Source: Pseudomonas poae
Lineage (GTDB): Bacteria; Pseudomonadota; Gammaproteobacteria; Pseudomonadales; Pseudomonadaceae
DNA length: 64,000 bases
NCBI GenBank assembly: GCA_028869255.1
Contig: CP110972.1
Coordinates: 439,001-503,000, forward strand
Direction: 5' to 3'
In this document: positions 26,069 through 34,803 of the stretch, in pieces
Position numbering within the stretch: position 1 is the stretch's first letter
Layout: every line of letters begins with the position of its first letter
Notes under the pieces: generated by a model
The model's database searches: none
Told to the model about the DNA's origin: nothing
The model's input: the letters and a program-made list of their open reading frames with translations, nothing else
Made by a program: the position numbers and the translations under genes

Positions 26069-26836
26069 ATGGTTTGGATGGACGACAAATGTAAGCAGCT
26101 TTGGCACGCGGGAATACCTTGTTCGGTGGGGCACCCGATACCTGTGGCGCTGGAGTCGACCGCACTGGCTCGTGCGCTGACCGACAGCCCGCGTGGTATC
26201 GATTTTGGCGCTAACCCCCGGTCTGATGTACCCACCAAAGTTGGCGTCCCGATTCCAGGGTATGACGCACCGGCCTTTCCCCTGAAACCCGTGCGTGATC
26301 CGTCATTGTCATTGCTCGCCTTAAGTGGCATCGAACCGGCAGGCGAGGTGATGGTGGAGGTGCCCCTGGTGCTGAACACCACCACCTTTAACGCCGACCG
26401 GGCGTTGGCCGGCAGACGTGTGGGGTTCGCTGAGCAGTTTGTGCAAGGCAATCGTCACGAACCGATCGAACACAGTATGGCCTTCTTGAGAGCGCTGGAC
26501 ATGCTGCGCCGGGCTGGCGCGCAACTGGTGCCGGTGCTTGCGCAACGGGTGGATGAGACCCTGCAGTTCAACCTGCATACCCGCAATGAAATTGATGACC
26601 ATACGAGCGAGTATCGGCTGGATGCCTTGGTGTCCGACAGCCGGACTGCCGCGTTTCATGCTGCCTGTTGGAGCGGGTACCCAAGCCTGGGCGAGCCGCT
26701 TGAAGAGGGCGCAACGCTGTGGTTCTACGGTGCGCGCTGGTCGAGGGATTCGCTGACGGCCTTGGTTCGGGAGTATCGCAGCCTGCTCGGCCTGAACCCA
26801 GCAACAGTTGCAAGACAGGGCGCCCGTCGCCTTTGA
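26069..26836 (+). CDS. Amidase-like protein lacking the usual catalytic core
   Basis: A 255-residue protein that I could not place firmly. From about residue 110 the pattern DRALAGRRVGFAEQFVQGN then AFLRALDMLRRAGAQLVPVL resembles the middle of amidase-signature enzymes (L-x-G-x-RIG, then LRxAGAELV). The late HAACWSGYPSLGEPL resembles their SGxPxLTxP segment. The GGSSGG core with the Ser/cis-Ser/Lys triad is absent. It may be a remnant, a divergent non-catalytic relative, or unrelated. Two starts are possible (26069 or 26078 with GGGATGG upstream). It follows the metallo-hydrolase gene by 97 bp. Confidence 0.5.
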   Translation: MVWMDDKCKQLWHAGIPCSVGHPIPVALESTALARALTDSPRGIDFGANPRSDVPTKVGVPIPGYDAPAFPLKPVRDPSLSLLALSGIEPAGEVMVEVPLVLNTTTFNADRALAGRRVGFAEQFVQGNRHEPIEHSMAFLRALDMLRRAGAQLVPVLAQRVDETLQFNLHTRNEIDDHTSEYRLDALVSDSRTAAFHAACWSGYPSLGEPLEEGATLWFYGARWSRDSLTALVREYRSLLGLNPATVARQGARRL

Positions 26837-26894
26837 TAGCCTACGCTGTGAAGTCGGGCAGCCCATGAGTGCCGACCCTGTATGGAGCCGCGCA

Positions 26895-27452
26895 ATGGCC
26901 TGCAAGATTCACATCGTCGGTGCCGCTGGTGCCGGCACCACAACCTTGGGCATGGCCTTGGCCGAACGGCTGAACATCGCCTACTTCGATACTGACTACT
27001 TTTACTGGCAGCAGACCGATAACCCCTTCACCGTCGCACGACCCAAGGAAGAGCGCATCCGGCTGTTGCAGGAACAAACCGCTGGCTTGGAGGGCTGGGT
27101 GCTGTCCGGCTCACTGTGCGGTTGGGGTGACCCGATGACCGCACACTTCACCCACGTGGTGTTCCTGCGCCTGGCACCCGACGTCCGCTTGCAGCGTTTG
27201 CGCTTGCGAGAGGTTCAGCGCTACGGCGACCAGATACTCGAAGGTGGCAGCCGCCATGAAAACAGCGTTGCCTTCCTGGCCTGGGCCGCCCGTTACGACG
27301 ACGGCAACCACAGCCTACGCAGCCTGCGTCGGCATGAAAGCTGGTTGAAGGCGCTGACTTGCCCGGTGATCCGGCTGGACTCTACGCACCATTCGGTTGA
27401 GGCGTTGGTGAATCAATTGATACCGCTGTTGCACCCATCAGCCGCGACATAA
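26895..27452 (+). CDS. P-loop NTPase, adenylate-kinase-like
   Basis: A 185-residue protein starting MACKIHIVGAAGAGTTTLGM. The glycine-rich loop GAAGAGTTT is a Walker A variant with Thr in place of the usual Lys, as seen in some small AAA-18/shikimate-kinase-like proteins. IAYFDTDYFYWQQT and WVLSGSLCGWG follow in the positions of substrate-binding segments. It resembles the AAA family ATPases annotated near adenylate kinases in Pseudomonas; the substrate is unknown. I chose ATG 26895 with GGAG upstream rather than in-frame starts at 26808 or 26865. Its 3' end overlaps the convergent XRE gene by about 70 bases. Confidence 0.72.
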   Translation: MACKIHIVGAAGAGTTTLGMALAERLNIAYFDTDYFYWQQTDNPFTVARPKEERIRLLQEQTAGLEGWVLSGSLCGWGDPMTAHFTHVVFLRLAPDVRLQRLRLREVQRYGDQILEGGSRHENSVAFLAWAARYDDGNHSLRSLRRHESWLKALTCPVIRLDSTHHSVEALVNQLIPLLHPSAAT

Positions 27453-27762
27453 TAGTGGGTGCAGTGGGTTCGCTTGGGCTGGCAGTGAACTTGCGCGCAC
27501 TCATCCCCCACCCCGGTGCAAACCCCGGAAAGAACACCAGCCCCTCGGCCTCCAGTCGAAACGCCAACGCCAGTCGGACTTCATCCCCCACGTCGCCCTG
27601 GCTTTCAAACTGTTGAACGGCATCCACCGTCACGCCGGCCTGGCGGGCCAGTTCGTCGCGGCTCCAGCCCAGCATCGCGCGGGCCTGCACGCTGTGCCGG
27701 GTGGTGAATTGATGCAGGACGATCTGCTGATCTACGAAAGAGTGCATTGCCAGAGAGGACAT
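27382..27762 (-). CDS. XRE-family helix-turn-helix regulator
   Basis: A 126-residue protein. One helix-turn-helix, AMLGWSRDELARQAGVTVDA followed by VQQFESQGDV, is of the Cro/CI (XRE) type, with ALAFRLEAEGLVFFPGFAPG after it. The small size and single domain suggest a phage-like or toxin-antitoxin-type regulator. GGAG stands before ATG 27762. The C-terminal ~40 residues overlap the end of the convergent kinase-like gene and look non-conserved, so the true end may be earlier. No target was identified. Confidence 0.7.
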   Translation of the reverse strand: MSSLAMHSFVDQQIVLHQFTTRHSVQARAMLGWSRDELARQAGVTVDAVQQFESQGDVGDEVRLALAFRLEAEGLVFFPGFAPGWGMSARKFTASPSEPTAPTIMSRLMGATAVSIDSPTPQPNGA

Positions 27763-27869
27763 GGGATTTCTCCAGGGTTTGACGGGGGAAGGCAAACTAT
27801 ACTGTGTTTTTGTACAGTTGTTTGTACCGCTCATCAACTGGATTTTTTCGATAGCGTTTCAAATGGCCC

Positions 27870-28817
27870 TTATTCCACCCCCGGCGCCTCCCGAATAATC
27901 AGGTGATCCAGGTTCTCGATATTGGCGCTGAACACGCCGAACGTCGCTTGCGGGTTTTTCTTGCTGGGTACCTGTTTCAGCTCCGGCGTCACGCCGTAGA
28001 AGAAGCAATACAACGCCCGCTCACTGTCCACCGCGGCCTTGATCTGCTCCAGGAACGCCTTGCGCTTGCGGTAGTTGTCGATGAGTTTTTTGCTCAGGTA
28101 GACGTTGACCGAGTAGGGCTTCTTGTCGAGCCATACCTTTTTTTCGAAGTCGATGCGAAAGCTGCTGGTGTAGTCCTTGATCGCTTTGATCTTGCCCCAG
28201 TAAATCAGGCCTTTGTTGTCTTGCAGGTATTCGATCTTTTTGAAATACGCCCAGTAGGTCGCACTATGGTCGCCGATCTTCAGCGGCATGGCCTTGAGCG
28301 TCTCCTTGTCGTCGATATTCGACACATAGCATTCCACCGGGTGGGCAAACACGCTGGTTTTGTCCGGGGTGGTGTCGCTCTGGTTGTGGGATGTGGAGGC
28401 CGGGTTCGAAGGCGCTTTCGTCGGGTTTTGAGGGGCGTTTCCATCGGTGCCCGCGTGGGCTGTTTTGGCGGGATACTGACGACGTGTGAGTACAAACTCC
28501 GAGGGGAAATTGTCCTCGCGCTCGTCGTCACTTTCACCAGACGCTGTCTTGTGCGTGCTGGCATAGCGGCAACCGTCGACATGCCGGGTGCTGGTCTTGT
28601 TCTTGAAATGCGGGGTGCGTTGGTAGTTGACGTTTTTTGCGTTAAAGGTGCTCAGCGCATTGCCTGGGTCGAACGCCGCGCGGCATTCGTCGTTGGGGCA
28701 CAGGAAACTGTCCTCGTCGGAATCGTAGGCGGCGGTTTCGTCGAAATTCAGGTCTCGTACGTCGTAGATCGACAGCTTGTCATCGAGACTCAGGCTGTAG
28801 GCCGTGTCGAATTTCAT
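27870..28817 (-). CDS. Protein of unknown function with N-terminal Cys cluster
   Basis: A 315-residue protein starting MKFDTAYSLSLDDKLSIYDV. Residues 33-80 contain FLCPNDECRAAFDPG and later HVDGCRYASTH, so Cys/His residues are spaced as in a small zinc site. A low-complexity linker rich in Thr, Ser, Pro and Asn (about 95-150) follows. The C-terminal ~160 residues (VECYVSNIDDKETLKAMPLK, YWAYFKKIEYLQDNKGLIYW, FFYGVTPELKQVPSKK) look folded and mixed alpha/beta. I do not recognise the family. Base composition is more AT-rich in parts than the neighbours. It could belong to a defence or conflict system, but nothing in the sequence proves it. Confidence 0.7.
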   Translation of the reverse strand: MKFDTAYSLSLDDKLSIYDVRDLNFDETAAYDSDEDSFLCPNDECRAAFDPGNALSTFNAKNVNYQRTPHFKNKTSTRHVDGCRYASTHKTASGESDDEREDNFPSEFVLTRRQYPAKTAHAGTDGNAPQNPTKAPSNPASTSHNQSDTTPDKTSVFAHPVECYVSNIDDKETLKAMPLKIGDHSATYWAYFKKIEYLQDNKGLIYWGKIKAIKDYTSSFRIDFEKKVWLDKKPYSVNVYLSKKLIDNYRKRKAFLEQIKAAVDSERALYCFFYGVTPELKQVPSKKNPQATFGVFSANIENLDHLIIREAPGVE

Positions 28818-29067
28818 GGGGCTCGGGTCCGTGAGAAGTTTCGCTATTAATAGCGGGAACCTGCACAAATATCAGCAAGAACCTGCAACTCGTCGCCCAC
28901 TCAAGAAGCATAAGTTGCTGCCTCTTGCCCGAAATGCACATCCTAAGCCGCCGCTGACGAACATCCATTCGAACGCGTCCATCGGATGATTGCTATAGAG
29001 CTATGCAATAGAGCAGTCGCGAACTATCATTCTTCCCTGTCTTCACCCGCCCAGAGAGGTGTTCCTA

Positions 29068-29307
29068 ATGTCTACGGGAACGATTTTCACCAATAACCGC
29101 ACGCAAAATATCCGCATCCCTGCTGACATGCGTTTTCCTGCTGGTGTGAAAACTGTTGAGGTGCGTGCCGTGGGTCGCGAGCTGATCATTTCGCCAGTTG
29201 AAAACACTTGGGACAGCTTTTTCCTTGCAAGCGAATCGGTATCTGATGACTTTATGGAGGAACGTGCCGATCAAAACCAGCAAGAGCGAGAGTCCTTTGA
29301 TGATTAA
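29068..29307 (+). CDS. vapB: VapB-type antitoxin (AbrB/SpoVT fold)
   Basis: A 79-residue protein starting MSTGTIFTNNRTQNIRIPAD. The swapped-hairpin DNA-binding fold is seen in TIFTNNRTQNIRIPADMRFP and VEVRAVGRELIISPV. The C-terminal acidic tail (VSDDFMEERADQNQQERES) is the toxin-binding part. It neutralises the VapC toxin and autoregulates the operon. I chose ATG 29068 with AGAGGTG upstream; an in-frame ATG at 29059 is less well placed. The stop overlaps the VapC start by eight bases. Confidence 0.88.
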   Translation: MSTGTIFTNNRTQNIRIPADMRFPAGVKTVEVRAVGRELIISPVENTWDSFFLASESVSDDFMEERADQNQQERESFDD

Positions 29308-29704
29308 GTACATGCTTGATACCAACATCGTGATCTACATCATCAAGCGTCGACCTATCGAAATACTGGAAAAATTCAATGCGAACGTAGGGCGAATGGT
29401 GATCTCTTCAATCACCCTCGCAGAGCTCTTGCATGGAGCAGAAAAGAGCCAATCTGTTGAGAAAAATACCCGAGCCGTAGAGGATTTCACCTCCCGCCTT
29501 GACGTCATCCATTACGATGACAAGGCCGCTTTTCACTACGGCTCAATCCGTTCTGATCTCGAGAAGAAGGGCACGCCAATTGGCGTAAACGACCTGCACA
29601 TTGCAGGGCATGCCAGAAGCTCAGGATTAGTCCTGATCACTAACAACGAAGGGGAGTTCAAGCGAGTGAATGGCTTGATTGTGGAGAACTGGATTGCTGC
29701 TTAG
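29300..29704 (+). CDS. vapC: VapC-type PIN-domain ribonuclease toxin
   Basis: A 134-residue PIN-domain protein starting MIKYMLDTNIVIYIIKRRPI. The acidic metal-binding residues are the first Asp in MLDTN, the Glu in TLAELLHGAEKS, the Asp in IGVNDLHIAGHA and the late ITNNEGEF position. It cleaves tRNA or rRNA when freed from VapB. Its length is normal and all key acidic residues appear intact, so it is probably active. The ATG overlaps the vapB end by eight bases in a typical two-gene module. Confidence 0.9.
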   Translation: MIKYMLDTNIVIYIIKRRPIEILEKFNANVGRMVISSITLAELLHGAEKSQSVEKNTRAVEDFTSRLDVIHYDDKAAFHYGSIRSDLEKKGTPIGVNDLHIAGHARSSGLVLITNNEGEFKRVNGLIVENWIAA

Positions 29705-29900
29705 TACCAGCGAGATGATCAGCCTCACACGGTGAAGCGTGGAAGCTGTCGAGTCTGAGCGAGGCTCCGCTCATCGCCCCTAGCACTCCACGCGAGTGCG
29801 CGCTCCAGCCGGGCACCGATCAAACTGTGGGAGCTGTCGAGCCTTAGCGAGGCTGCAGAAGGAATCGCCTCGGTCTACCCGCCAACCCCATCCACCCGCA

Positions 29901-30557
29901 TCACCGCTGCAACCGAGCCCGCTTCTTCTTCGCATGAAAATGCCGAAAGTGCGCATCCTGCGCCGCCGCCAACAACTCCCGATCCCCACGCGTATCGCCC
30001 CAGGCCCTTAGCCGATACTCACCCAAATCCCCATACACCGCCTCAAGCCGCAGCACCTTATTCTCACAGCGGCAATTATTCCCGGTGAGCTTACCGGTCA
30101 ACACCCCATCCACCACCTCAAGCTCAGTGCCAATCAACTTGATCCCCAGCCGATTCGCAAACGGCTGCAACACCAACGCCGGCGACGCCGAACACAGCGT
30201 CACCACCGCGCCCGAGCCCAACTCCTGCTCCACCGACAACACCCCCGCCGGGCGCATCAACCGCGCCCAATTGCGCTGGCAATACTCCTCGGCCTTCTGC
30301 TGCACCCACGCCTTCTCCACCCCAGTCATAAAGGTGCGGATCAACTGCGCCTTCAACTCATCCCGGCTGATCTGCCGCAGCAAAAAGCGCAGCCCAGGCA
30401 CCGCCAGCTTGACCATTCGGCCGTAGAACTCACCGGTGCCAAAGGCGAACTTGAGGAAGGGCACGAAACTGTCGTGATGGGTCAGGGTGCCGTCGAAGTC
30501 AAAGACGGAGAGTACTTTGGCGTCGATGGGGCCGGCTTCAAGCATGTCTGGGTTCAC
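29901..30557 (-). CDS. HAD-IB family phosphatase
   Basis: A 218-residue haloacid dehalogenase-superfamily enzyme. Motif I is LSVFDFDGTLTHHDSFVPFL, motif II is VVTLCSASPALVLQPF, and motifs III/IV are CRCENKVLRL and WGDTRGDRELLAAAQ. It fits the HAD-IB group (SerB/phosphocholine-type phosphatases) often called HAD-IB family hydrolase in Pseudomonas. Substrate unknown; a phosphoserine-like or lipid phosphate is possible. The C-terminus is basic (HAKKKRARLQR). The start could be MNPD or MLEAG four codons in. Confidence 0.85.
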   Translation of the reverse strand: MNPDMLEAGPIDAKVLSVFDFDGTLTHHDSFVPFLKFAFGTGEFYGRMVKLAVPGLRFLLRQISRDELKAQLIRTFMTGVEKAWVQQKAEEYCQRNWARLMRPAGVLSVEQELGSGAVVTLCSASPALVLQPFANRLGIKLIGTELEVVDGVLTGKLTGNNCRCENKVLRLEAVYGDLGEYRLRAWGDTRGDRELLAAAQDAHFRHFHAKKKRARLQR

Positions 30558-30618
30558 GGGTTGGCCTCGGTCCTATCTAGTATTTTTTTGAGCGTGCATC
30601 AGGTGTGACAGCAGGAGT

Positions 30619-31331
30619 TTACTCGCGTGCCAATCTTCCGACTTTAGAGTAAAGCCCCTCGGTGAAAGCCTCCCGGTCACTCGACCGGTGACAACGCTGA
30701 TGGCAATTGGGGCACAAGGCTACAGCATTGGTGATGCGATCCGAACCCTTCTGGGCGAGGTGCTTGACGTGATGTACTTCAAGAAATGGCTGGCCGTCGA
30801 CCTCGAAAGGCGCGTTAGAGCCGCAGCCTTCGCAAATGCCGTTGGCTTCTATTAGTACCCAGGCGCGTACCTTTGGGTCGCGGATGAAGGCGGTGCTGAC
30901 GGTCGATACCTTCTGCGGCCGGGCAATTCCATCCGGCAGCTTATGGAAGGTTGCAGCTGCAGTCTGGAGGCGCGGCGGATAAGCGTTTGCTCGTCTGCAG
31001 TTTGGGCAGCGTCTTCGGATTCGAATACACCCTGGGCGGCGAGCGCTTGGCGGATGCGTCGCTCAACGCCTGTGCCCACGTTTTTTGCAGGCTTGTAGCC
31101 TTCGATACGGTCCCATCCCATCTGGACGAGCACGGTGGAGATATTTTGCATGCGAAATTCAATGGAGCCCTTTGCGCGGCCCGCCATCGGGCCTTCACGC
31201 AGAAGGCGGTTTTCGAGGGCTTTGTTGAAAGGTTGGCCGCTCTTTTCCCAGGCCAACATCTTCAAGTACGCCTTGACCGCCGCTGCCAGCTCCGCGTCGT
31301 TCCAATCCGTTTTGTCTTTCGTAAAATCCAT
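30619..31331 (-). pseudogene. HNH endonuclease, frameshifted
   Basis: The start MDFTKDKTDWNDAELAAAVK, with AYLKMLAWEKSGQPFNKALE and EFRMQNISTVLVQMGWDRIEG, is the standard N-terminal part of a family of stand-alone HNH nucleases. The frame then drifts into non-conserved sequence near 30965-31000. In the next frame the C-terminal HNH domain is intact: STAFIRDPKVRAWVLIEANG, ICEGCGSNAPFEVDGQPFLE, VHHVKHLAQKGSDRITNAVA, LCPNCHQRCHRSS. The gene would end at 30619 with a TAA. One missing base explains the break; the corrected length is 237 residues. It is either decayed or a sequencing indel. Confidence 0.8.
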
Positions 31332-31397
31332 ACAGCCGCCGAGGGTAGACAACCCTCGGACGATACTGAGTAGCCATTACTGCGTCTACGAAATTTC

Positions 31398-31996
31398 CTA
31401 CTGGTCAGACGGATTTGGCTGTCGTCGAATTTGATGAAATCGCTGCTTCATTCGGAAAGGTTGAATGAGCTTGCGCCACCATGCAGTCTTTGTTGATTCT
31501 CCCCGATAGGACCGATTCACTAATAGATACGGCATATCCCGAAGTCGTATCCAGCCTTCATCCTGCCAATGCAGCAGGTTCAACGACATCTCCGGCCAAT
31601 CCAACATACTCAACAACGGCCGTTCCACTGTTCGTGGCTGGCGCTCGTCGCGCAAAGTTGGAACGACCAGCTACGCAGTAGGCGATTCCCCGGTGTGTAA
31701 TGATAAATCAGCAGCGCGTAAGCACCGGATTCGCTGATCATCAGCATTTCTTGCGGCTGACCGTGAAAGAGAAGTTTTAGAGTTCTTCGCTGGTCTTCAT
31801 CAAGCTTGCGCGTCGTTCGCTCATCTAGATACCAGCCCATCAAACGCCCAAGATCGCGAGCGCAGAACCACGGTTGGTTTTCTAGAAGTAGGGTGTGCAG
31901 TTGAAGGTTTTGACGGGTGAAAACGACGGCAACAAAAGGCTCAGTCGTTGCAACCTTCTCGGCTGTCGGCAAGTCGAGCGGATAGTGGCTAGGCAT
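31398..31996 (-). pseudogene. BRO-N domain (phage antirepressor-like) protein, frameshifted
   Basis: The first part starts MPSHYPLDLPTAEKVATTEP and contains VVFTRQNLQLHTLLLENQPW, FCARDLGRLMGWYLDERTTR and MLMISESGAYALLIYHYTPG, a BRO-N/antirepressor domain. After LLRSW the raw frame turns into SFQLCATSASHEQW and stops. The other frame carries the continuation LRDERQPRTVERPLLSMLDW and LLHWQDEGWIRLRDMPYLLV up to 31398. The expected segment between is shortened, so the lesion may be larger than one base. BRO-domain genes are typical of phages and accessory regions. The corrected reading is about 199 residues. Confidence 0.72.
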
Positions 31997-32263
31997 TTTC
32001 CATGATCTCTACGTGGTTGTCGGAAGGGCGCGGGCCCGACGTAGAGAGCGGATTTAAGAAACTCCAACTTGCCTGGCCTCAATGCAGTACGAATTCCGCA
32101 TGAGTGGAGTCATGCAGATTTTTGACTGATAAGTGAGGCTAGCTGCTACGTTGGGCGTTTCTTAGGCACCGGTGGGCGAGACTATTCAGTCTTGAAATTT
32201 GCATCAACCCTTCTATGGATGATCTTGGTGTAAGAAGGCTCCTATTCAAATCACGGAGCATAA
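31997..32263. other. Non-coding gap between nrdB terminator and the BRO gene
   Basis: I see no open frame with coding character and no REP element here. It holds the BRO gene's upstream DNA and an AT-richer stretch near 32060-32200 that may mark the edge of the accessory stretch. Confidence 0.5.
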
Positions 32264-32290
32264 AAAAGCCCTGAACATGTCAGGGCTTTT
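32262..32290 (-). terminator. nrdB rho-independent terminator
   Basis: An 11-bp perfect stem (32264-32274 with 32280-32290) around GCCCTGA/TCAGGGC has a five-base loop. On the minus strand it is followed by a U-tract from the A run at 32262-32267. It lies 20 bases after the nrdB stop. Confidence 0.85.
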
Positions 32291-32309
32291 GATGTTGCTG
32301 GCTTAGGAC

Positions 32310-33560
32310 TTAATCCCAGCTCAACGCCCCACCAGTCTGGTACTCAATCACCCGAGTCTCAAAGAAATTCTTCTCTTTCTTCAAGTCCATGATCTCGCTC
32401 ATCCACGGGAACGGGTTGGTGGTGCCTGGATACTCTTCTTTAAGACCAATCTGCGACAAACGACGGTTCGCGATGAACTTGAGGTAGTCCTCCATCATCG
32501 CCGCATTCATGCCCAACACCCCACGCGGCATGGTATCGCGAGCATATTCAATCTCCAACTGAGTCCCTTGCAGGATCATCTGGGTCGCTTCTTCCTTCAT
32601 CTCGGCATCCCACAAATGTGGGTTTTCGATTTTGATCTGGTTGATCACGTCGATACCGAAGTTCAGGTGCATCGACTCATCGCGCAGGATGTACTGGAAC
32701 TGTTCGGCCACGCCGGTCATTTTGTTGCGGCGGCCCATGGAGAGGATCTGGGTGAAGCCGCAGTAGAAGAAGATGCCTTCCAATACGCAGTAGTAGGCGA
32801 CCAGGTTGCGCAGCAACTCTTTATCAGTCTCGACGGTACCGGTTTCGAACTTCGGATCGGAGATCGAGCGGGTGTATTTCAGGCCCCAGGCTGCTTTCTT
32901 AGCGACCGATGGAATCTCGTGGTACATGTTGAAGATTTCGCCTTCATCCATGGCCAGCGATTCGATGCAGTACTGGTAGGCGTGGGTGTGGATCGCTTCT
33001 TCGAAGGCCTGGCGCAGGATGTACTGGCGGCACTCCGGGTTGGTGATCAGGCGGTACACGGCCAGCACCAGGTTGTTGGCGACCAGCGAATCGGCGGTGG
33101 AGAAGAAGCCGAGGTTGCGCATGACGATGCGGCGTTCGTCGTCGGTGAGGCCTTCGGGGTTTTTCCACAGGGCGATGTCGGCGGTCATGTTGACCTCTTG
33201 CGGCATCCAGTGGTTGGCGCAGCCGTCGAGGTACTTCTGCCAGGCCCAGTCGTACTTGAAGGGGACGAGTTGGTTGAGGTCGGCGCGGCAGTTGATCATG
33301 CGCTTTTCGTCAACGGCGACGCGGGCGGCGGAGCCTTCGAGTTCGGCGAGGCCTTCGGCGACGTCGAGTTTGTCCAGCGCAGCTTTGGCGCGCACGATGG
33401 CGGCGGAGTCACTGGCGGTGACGGCGCGGGCTTCGATGGCGGCGGCAGCGCCGGCACCGTCGAGGCGGTCCATGTTGGCTTCGGTGGCGTGGCCGGCGTT
33501 GGCGCCTTTAGTGGCTACTTCGCCTTCTTCTTCTTTGTCGAATTCGTCCCAGCTCAGCAT
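32310..33560 (-). CDS. nrdB: Class Ia ribonucleotide reductase, beta subunit
   Basis: A 416-residue R2 protein that houses the di-iron centre and tyrosyl radical used to reduce ribonucleotides. Metal and radical residues are visible in [17 protein letters not shown] (Glu, His and the radical Tyr in the ExxHxxxY pattern) and [16 protein letters not shown]. An Ala-rich N-terminal extension of about 90 residues ([20 protein letters not shown]) precedes the core, as in other Pseudomonas R2 proteins. The C-terminal tail [17 protein letters not shown] is the R1-binding end. I chose ATG 33558-33560 with CAGGAGA upstream. nrdA is not beside it in this window. Confidence 0.94.
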   Translation of the reverse strand: MLSWDEFDKEEEGEVATKGANAGHATEANMDRLDGAGAAAAIEARAVTASDSAAIVRAKAALDKLDVAEGLAELEGSAARVAVDEKRMINCRADLNQLVPFKYDWAWQKYLDGCANHWMPQEVNMTADIALWKNPEGLTDDERRIVMRNLGFFSTADSLVANNLVLAVYRLITNPECRQYILRQAFEEAIHTHAYQYCIESLAMDEGEIFNMYHEIPSVAKKAAWGLKYTRSISDPKFETGTVETDKELLRNLVAYYCVLEGIFFYCGFTQILSMGRRNKMTGVAEQFQYILRDESMHLNFGIDVINQIKIENPHLWDAEMKEEATQMILQGTQLEIEYARDTMPRGVLGMNAAMMEDYLKFIANRRLSQIGLKEEYPGTTNPFPWMSEIMDLKKEKNFFETRVIEYQTGGALSWD

Positions 33561-34135
33561 GACGTGTCGTCTCCTGCGTGAGGGCTCAAAGGTGCCCGTG
33601 TGAAACCGGATGGTTGGGTGTTCACACGGCCCAGAGGCCGCGGTGGATCTTAAGGAATCGTTTGTTGCAGCTAGCGCACGCATTAAACGGAATAGGGCTA
33701 CGGGTGCTCTGCGTGAGGCTTGAGGTGCGCAGCAGTAGGTGCAAGCTCGCGCGGGATGCCTCAGGTCTGGCTCTTCATCCCAGTGTAAAGGGATATTGCA
33801 GGCCCGATTTACCCGCGCATTATAGGGAAAAATTCGGCTTTGTGTTGCGGCGGATGGTCACGAGCAAGCGCCAAAATGCCGTGGTTTTCGGCCAAAGCGT
33901 GTGTTTGCAAGGCTTTGCTGGTGTAGGAATTTTTTGACGGGCGGTGGGATAGTTTTTGTGCTGCTGGAGGAGGCGGGGCGGTGAGGGGCTTTGGGAGGCG
34001 TATCAGGCTGAAATTGCCATCGCAGGCAAGCCAGCTCCCACATTTATTGCGGGGTGGGTTCTAAATCGGTTCTTGGCCGCAAGAACTATTTCTTGCGGCG
34101 ACCAAGATCCGGATTGAATCTAAATAACGAGGTAA
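33561..34135. other. Long gap with nrdB leader and a REP half-site
   Basis: 575 bases without a convincing gene. The minus strand has TATAAT at 33819-33824, which could be the nrdB -10 element with an mRNA leader of about 250 bases, though the -35 is weak. A single REP arm ending AGCTCCCACATTT lies at 34017-34044. I found no clear NrdR box. Confidence 0.5.
33819..33824 (-). promoter_or_regulatory. Candidate nrdB -10 element
   Basis: A consensus TATAAT on the minus strand, reading toward nrdB. The matching -35 at 16-18 bases (AACACA or similar) is poor, so this is a tentative promoter. Confidence 0.35.
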
Positions 34136-34405
34136 TTACCCGTTAGAGCAACCATTGCCCATGACTTGATAGTTAAGAATATGACGCTGACCTTGCGAGT
34201 CTTCATATTCCATCTTCACCGGTACAACGTCGCATACTTCCGGAATGCTGCTCATGGACAGTACTTTGGCAACATCCAAGTGGGTGCTGTAGGTGTAGTC
34301 CTCAACAATCGGGGCGTTGTGGCCGGCCAGCTCGGTCGGGGCCTCGTCGGCCAGGGCGGCGGTGGCGCACAAGCTGCTGAGGGCCATAACTACGAGAGCT
34401 TTCAT
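34136..34405 (-). CDS. DUF2790 small periplasmic protein
   Basis: An 89-residue secreted protein. The signal peptide MKALVVMALSSLCATAALA is followed by DEAPTELAG. The mature part has VEDYTYSTHLDVAKVLSMSS, EVCDVVPVKMEYEDSQGQRH and LNYQVMGNGC. The two Cys probably form a disulfide. DUF2790 proteins occur in many copies in Pseudomonas and are often metal- or stress-induced, but their function is not settled. I chose ATG 34403-34405, which opens the signal peptide, over the frame extension to 34441. Confidence 0.85.
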   Translation of the reverse strand: MKALVVMALSSLCATAALADEAPTELAGHNAPIVEDYTYSTHLDVAKVLSMSSIPEVCDVVPVKMEYEDSQGQRHILNYQVMGNGCSNG

Positions 34406-34803
34406 TTCTTTATCTACCTTCTTCAGGGCGAAAGGGATCACGGGGCCCTTGTGAGGCCGCGTGTGTAACTTAAGAGTTGGGAAGTTCGGATTAACGATGC
34501 CTTCGTGGGGGCTGTTGCGGTGTTAATCACAGTGCCTTGTTGGCGGAGTTGATTTTAGGCCCGCGGGTTATATTCATATACCCGTGCTTTTGATAAACAC
34601 TATTGGCAGTTTTTGTAACAATCCCGTGGTAAAGGTTTTTTCACACAGCCGCAAAGCGCCACGGGGCGCGGGCCAGAGCGGCAAGCGCGGATAGCAGGGC
34701 AATTTGTAGGGGCTTGTTACTACCATCGTCGAATGGTTCTATGGGGCTGCCCCGGCTACAACTGGGGCCATACAACAACAACTATGTCACCGAGGTAAGA
34801 AAG
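34406..34803. other. Divergent upstream region of the DUF2790 gene and acs
   Basis: 398 bases without a supported gene. It is AT-rich around 34560-34640 and must contain promoters for both neighbours. Acs control by stationary-phase or LuxR-type regulators is known in Pseudomonas, but I could not define a site by eye. Confidence 0.45.

Noticed and set aside
33561..34135. NrdR box in the nrdB upstream region
   Set aside because: No sequence close to ACACWATATMTWGTGT was seen, so NrdR control is not claimed.
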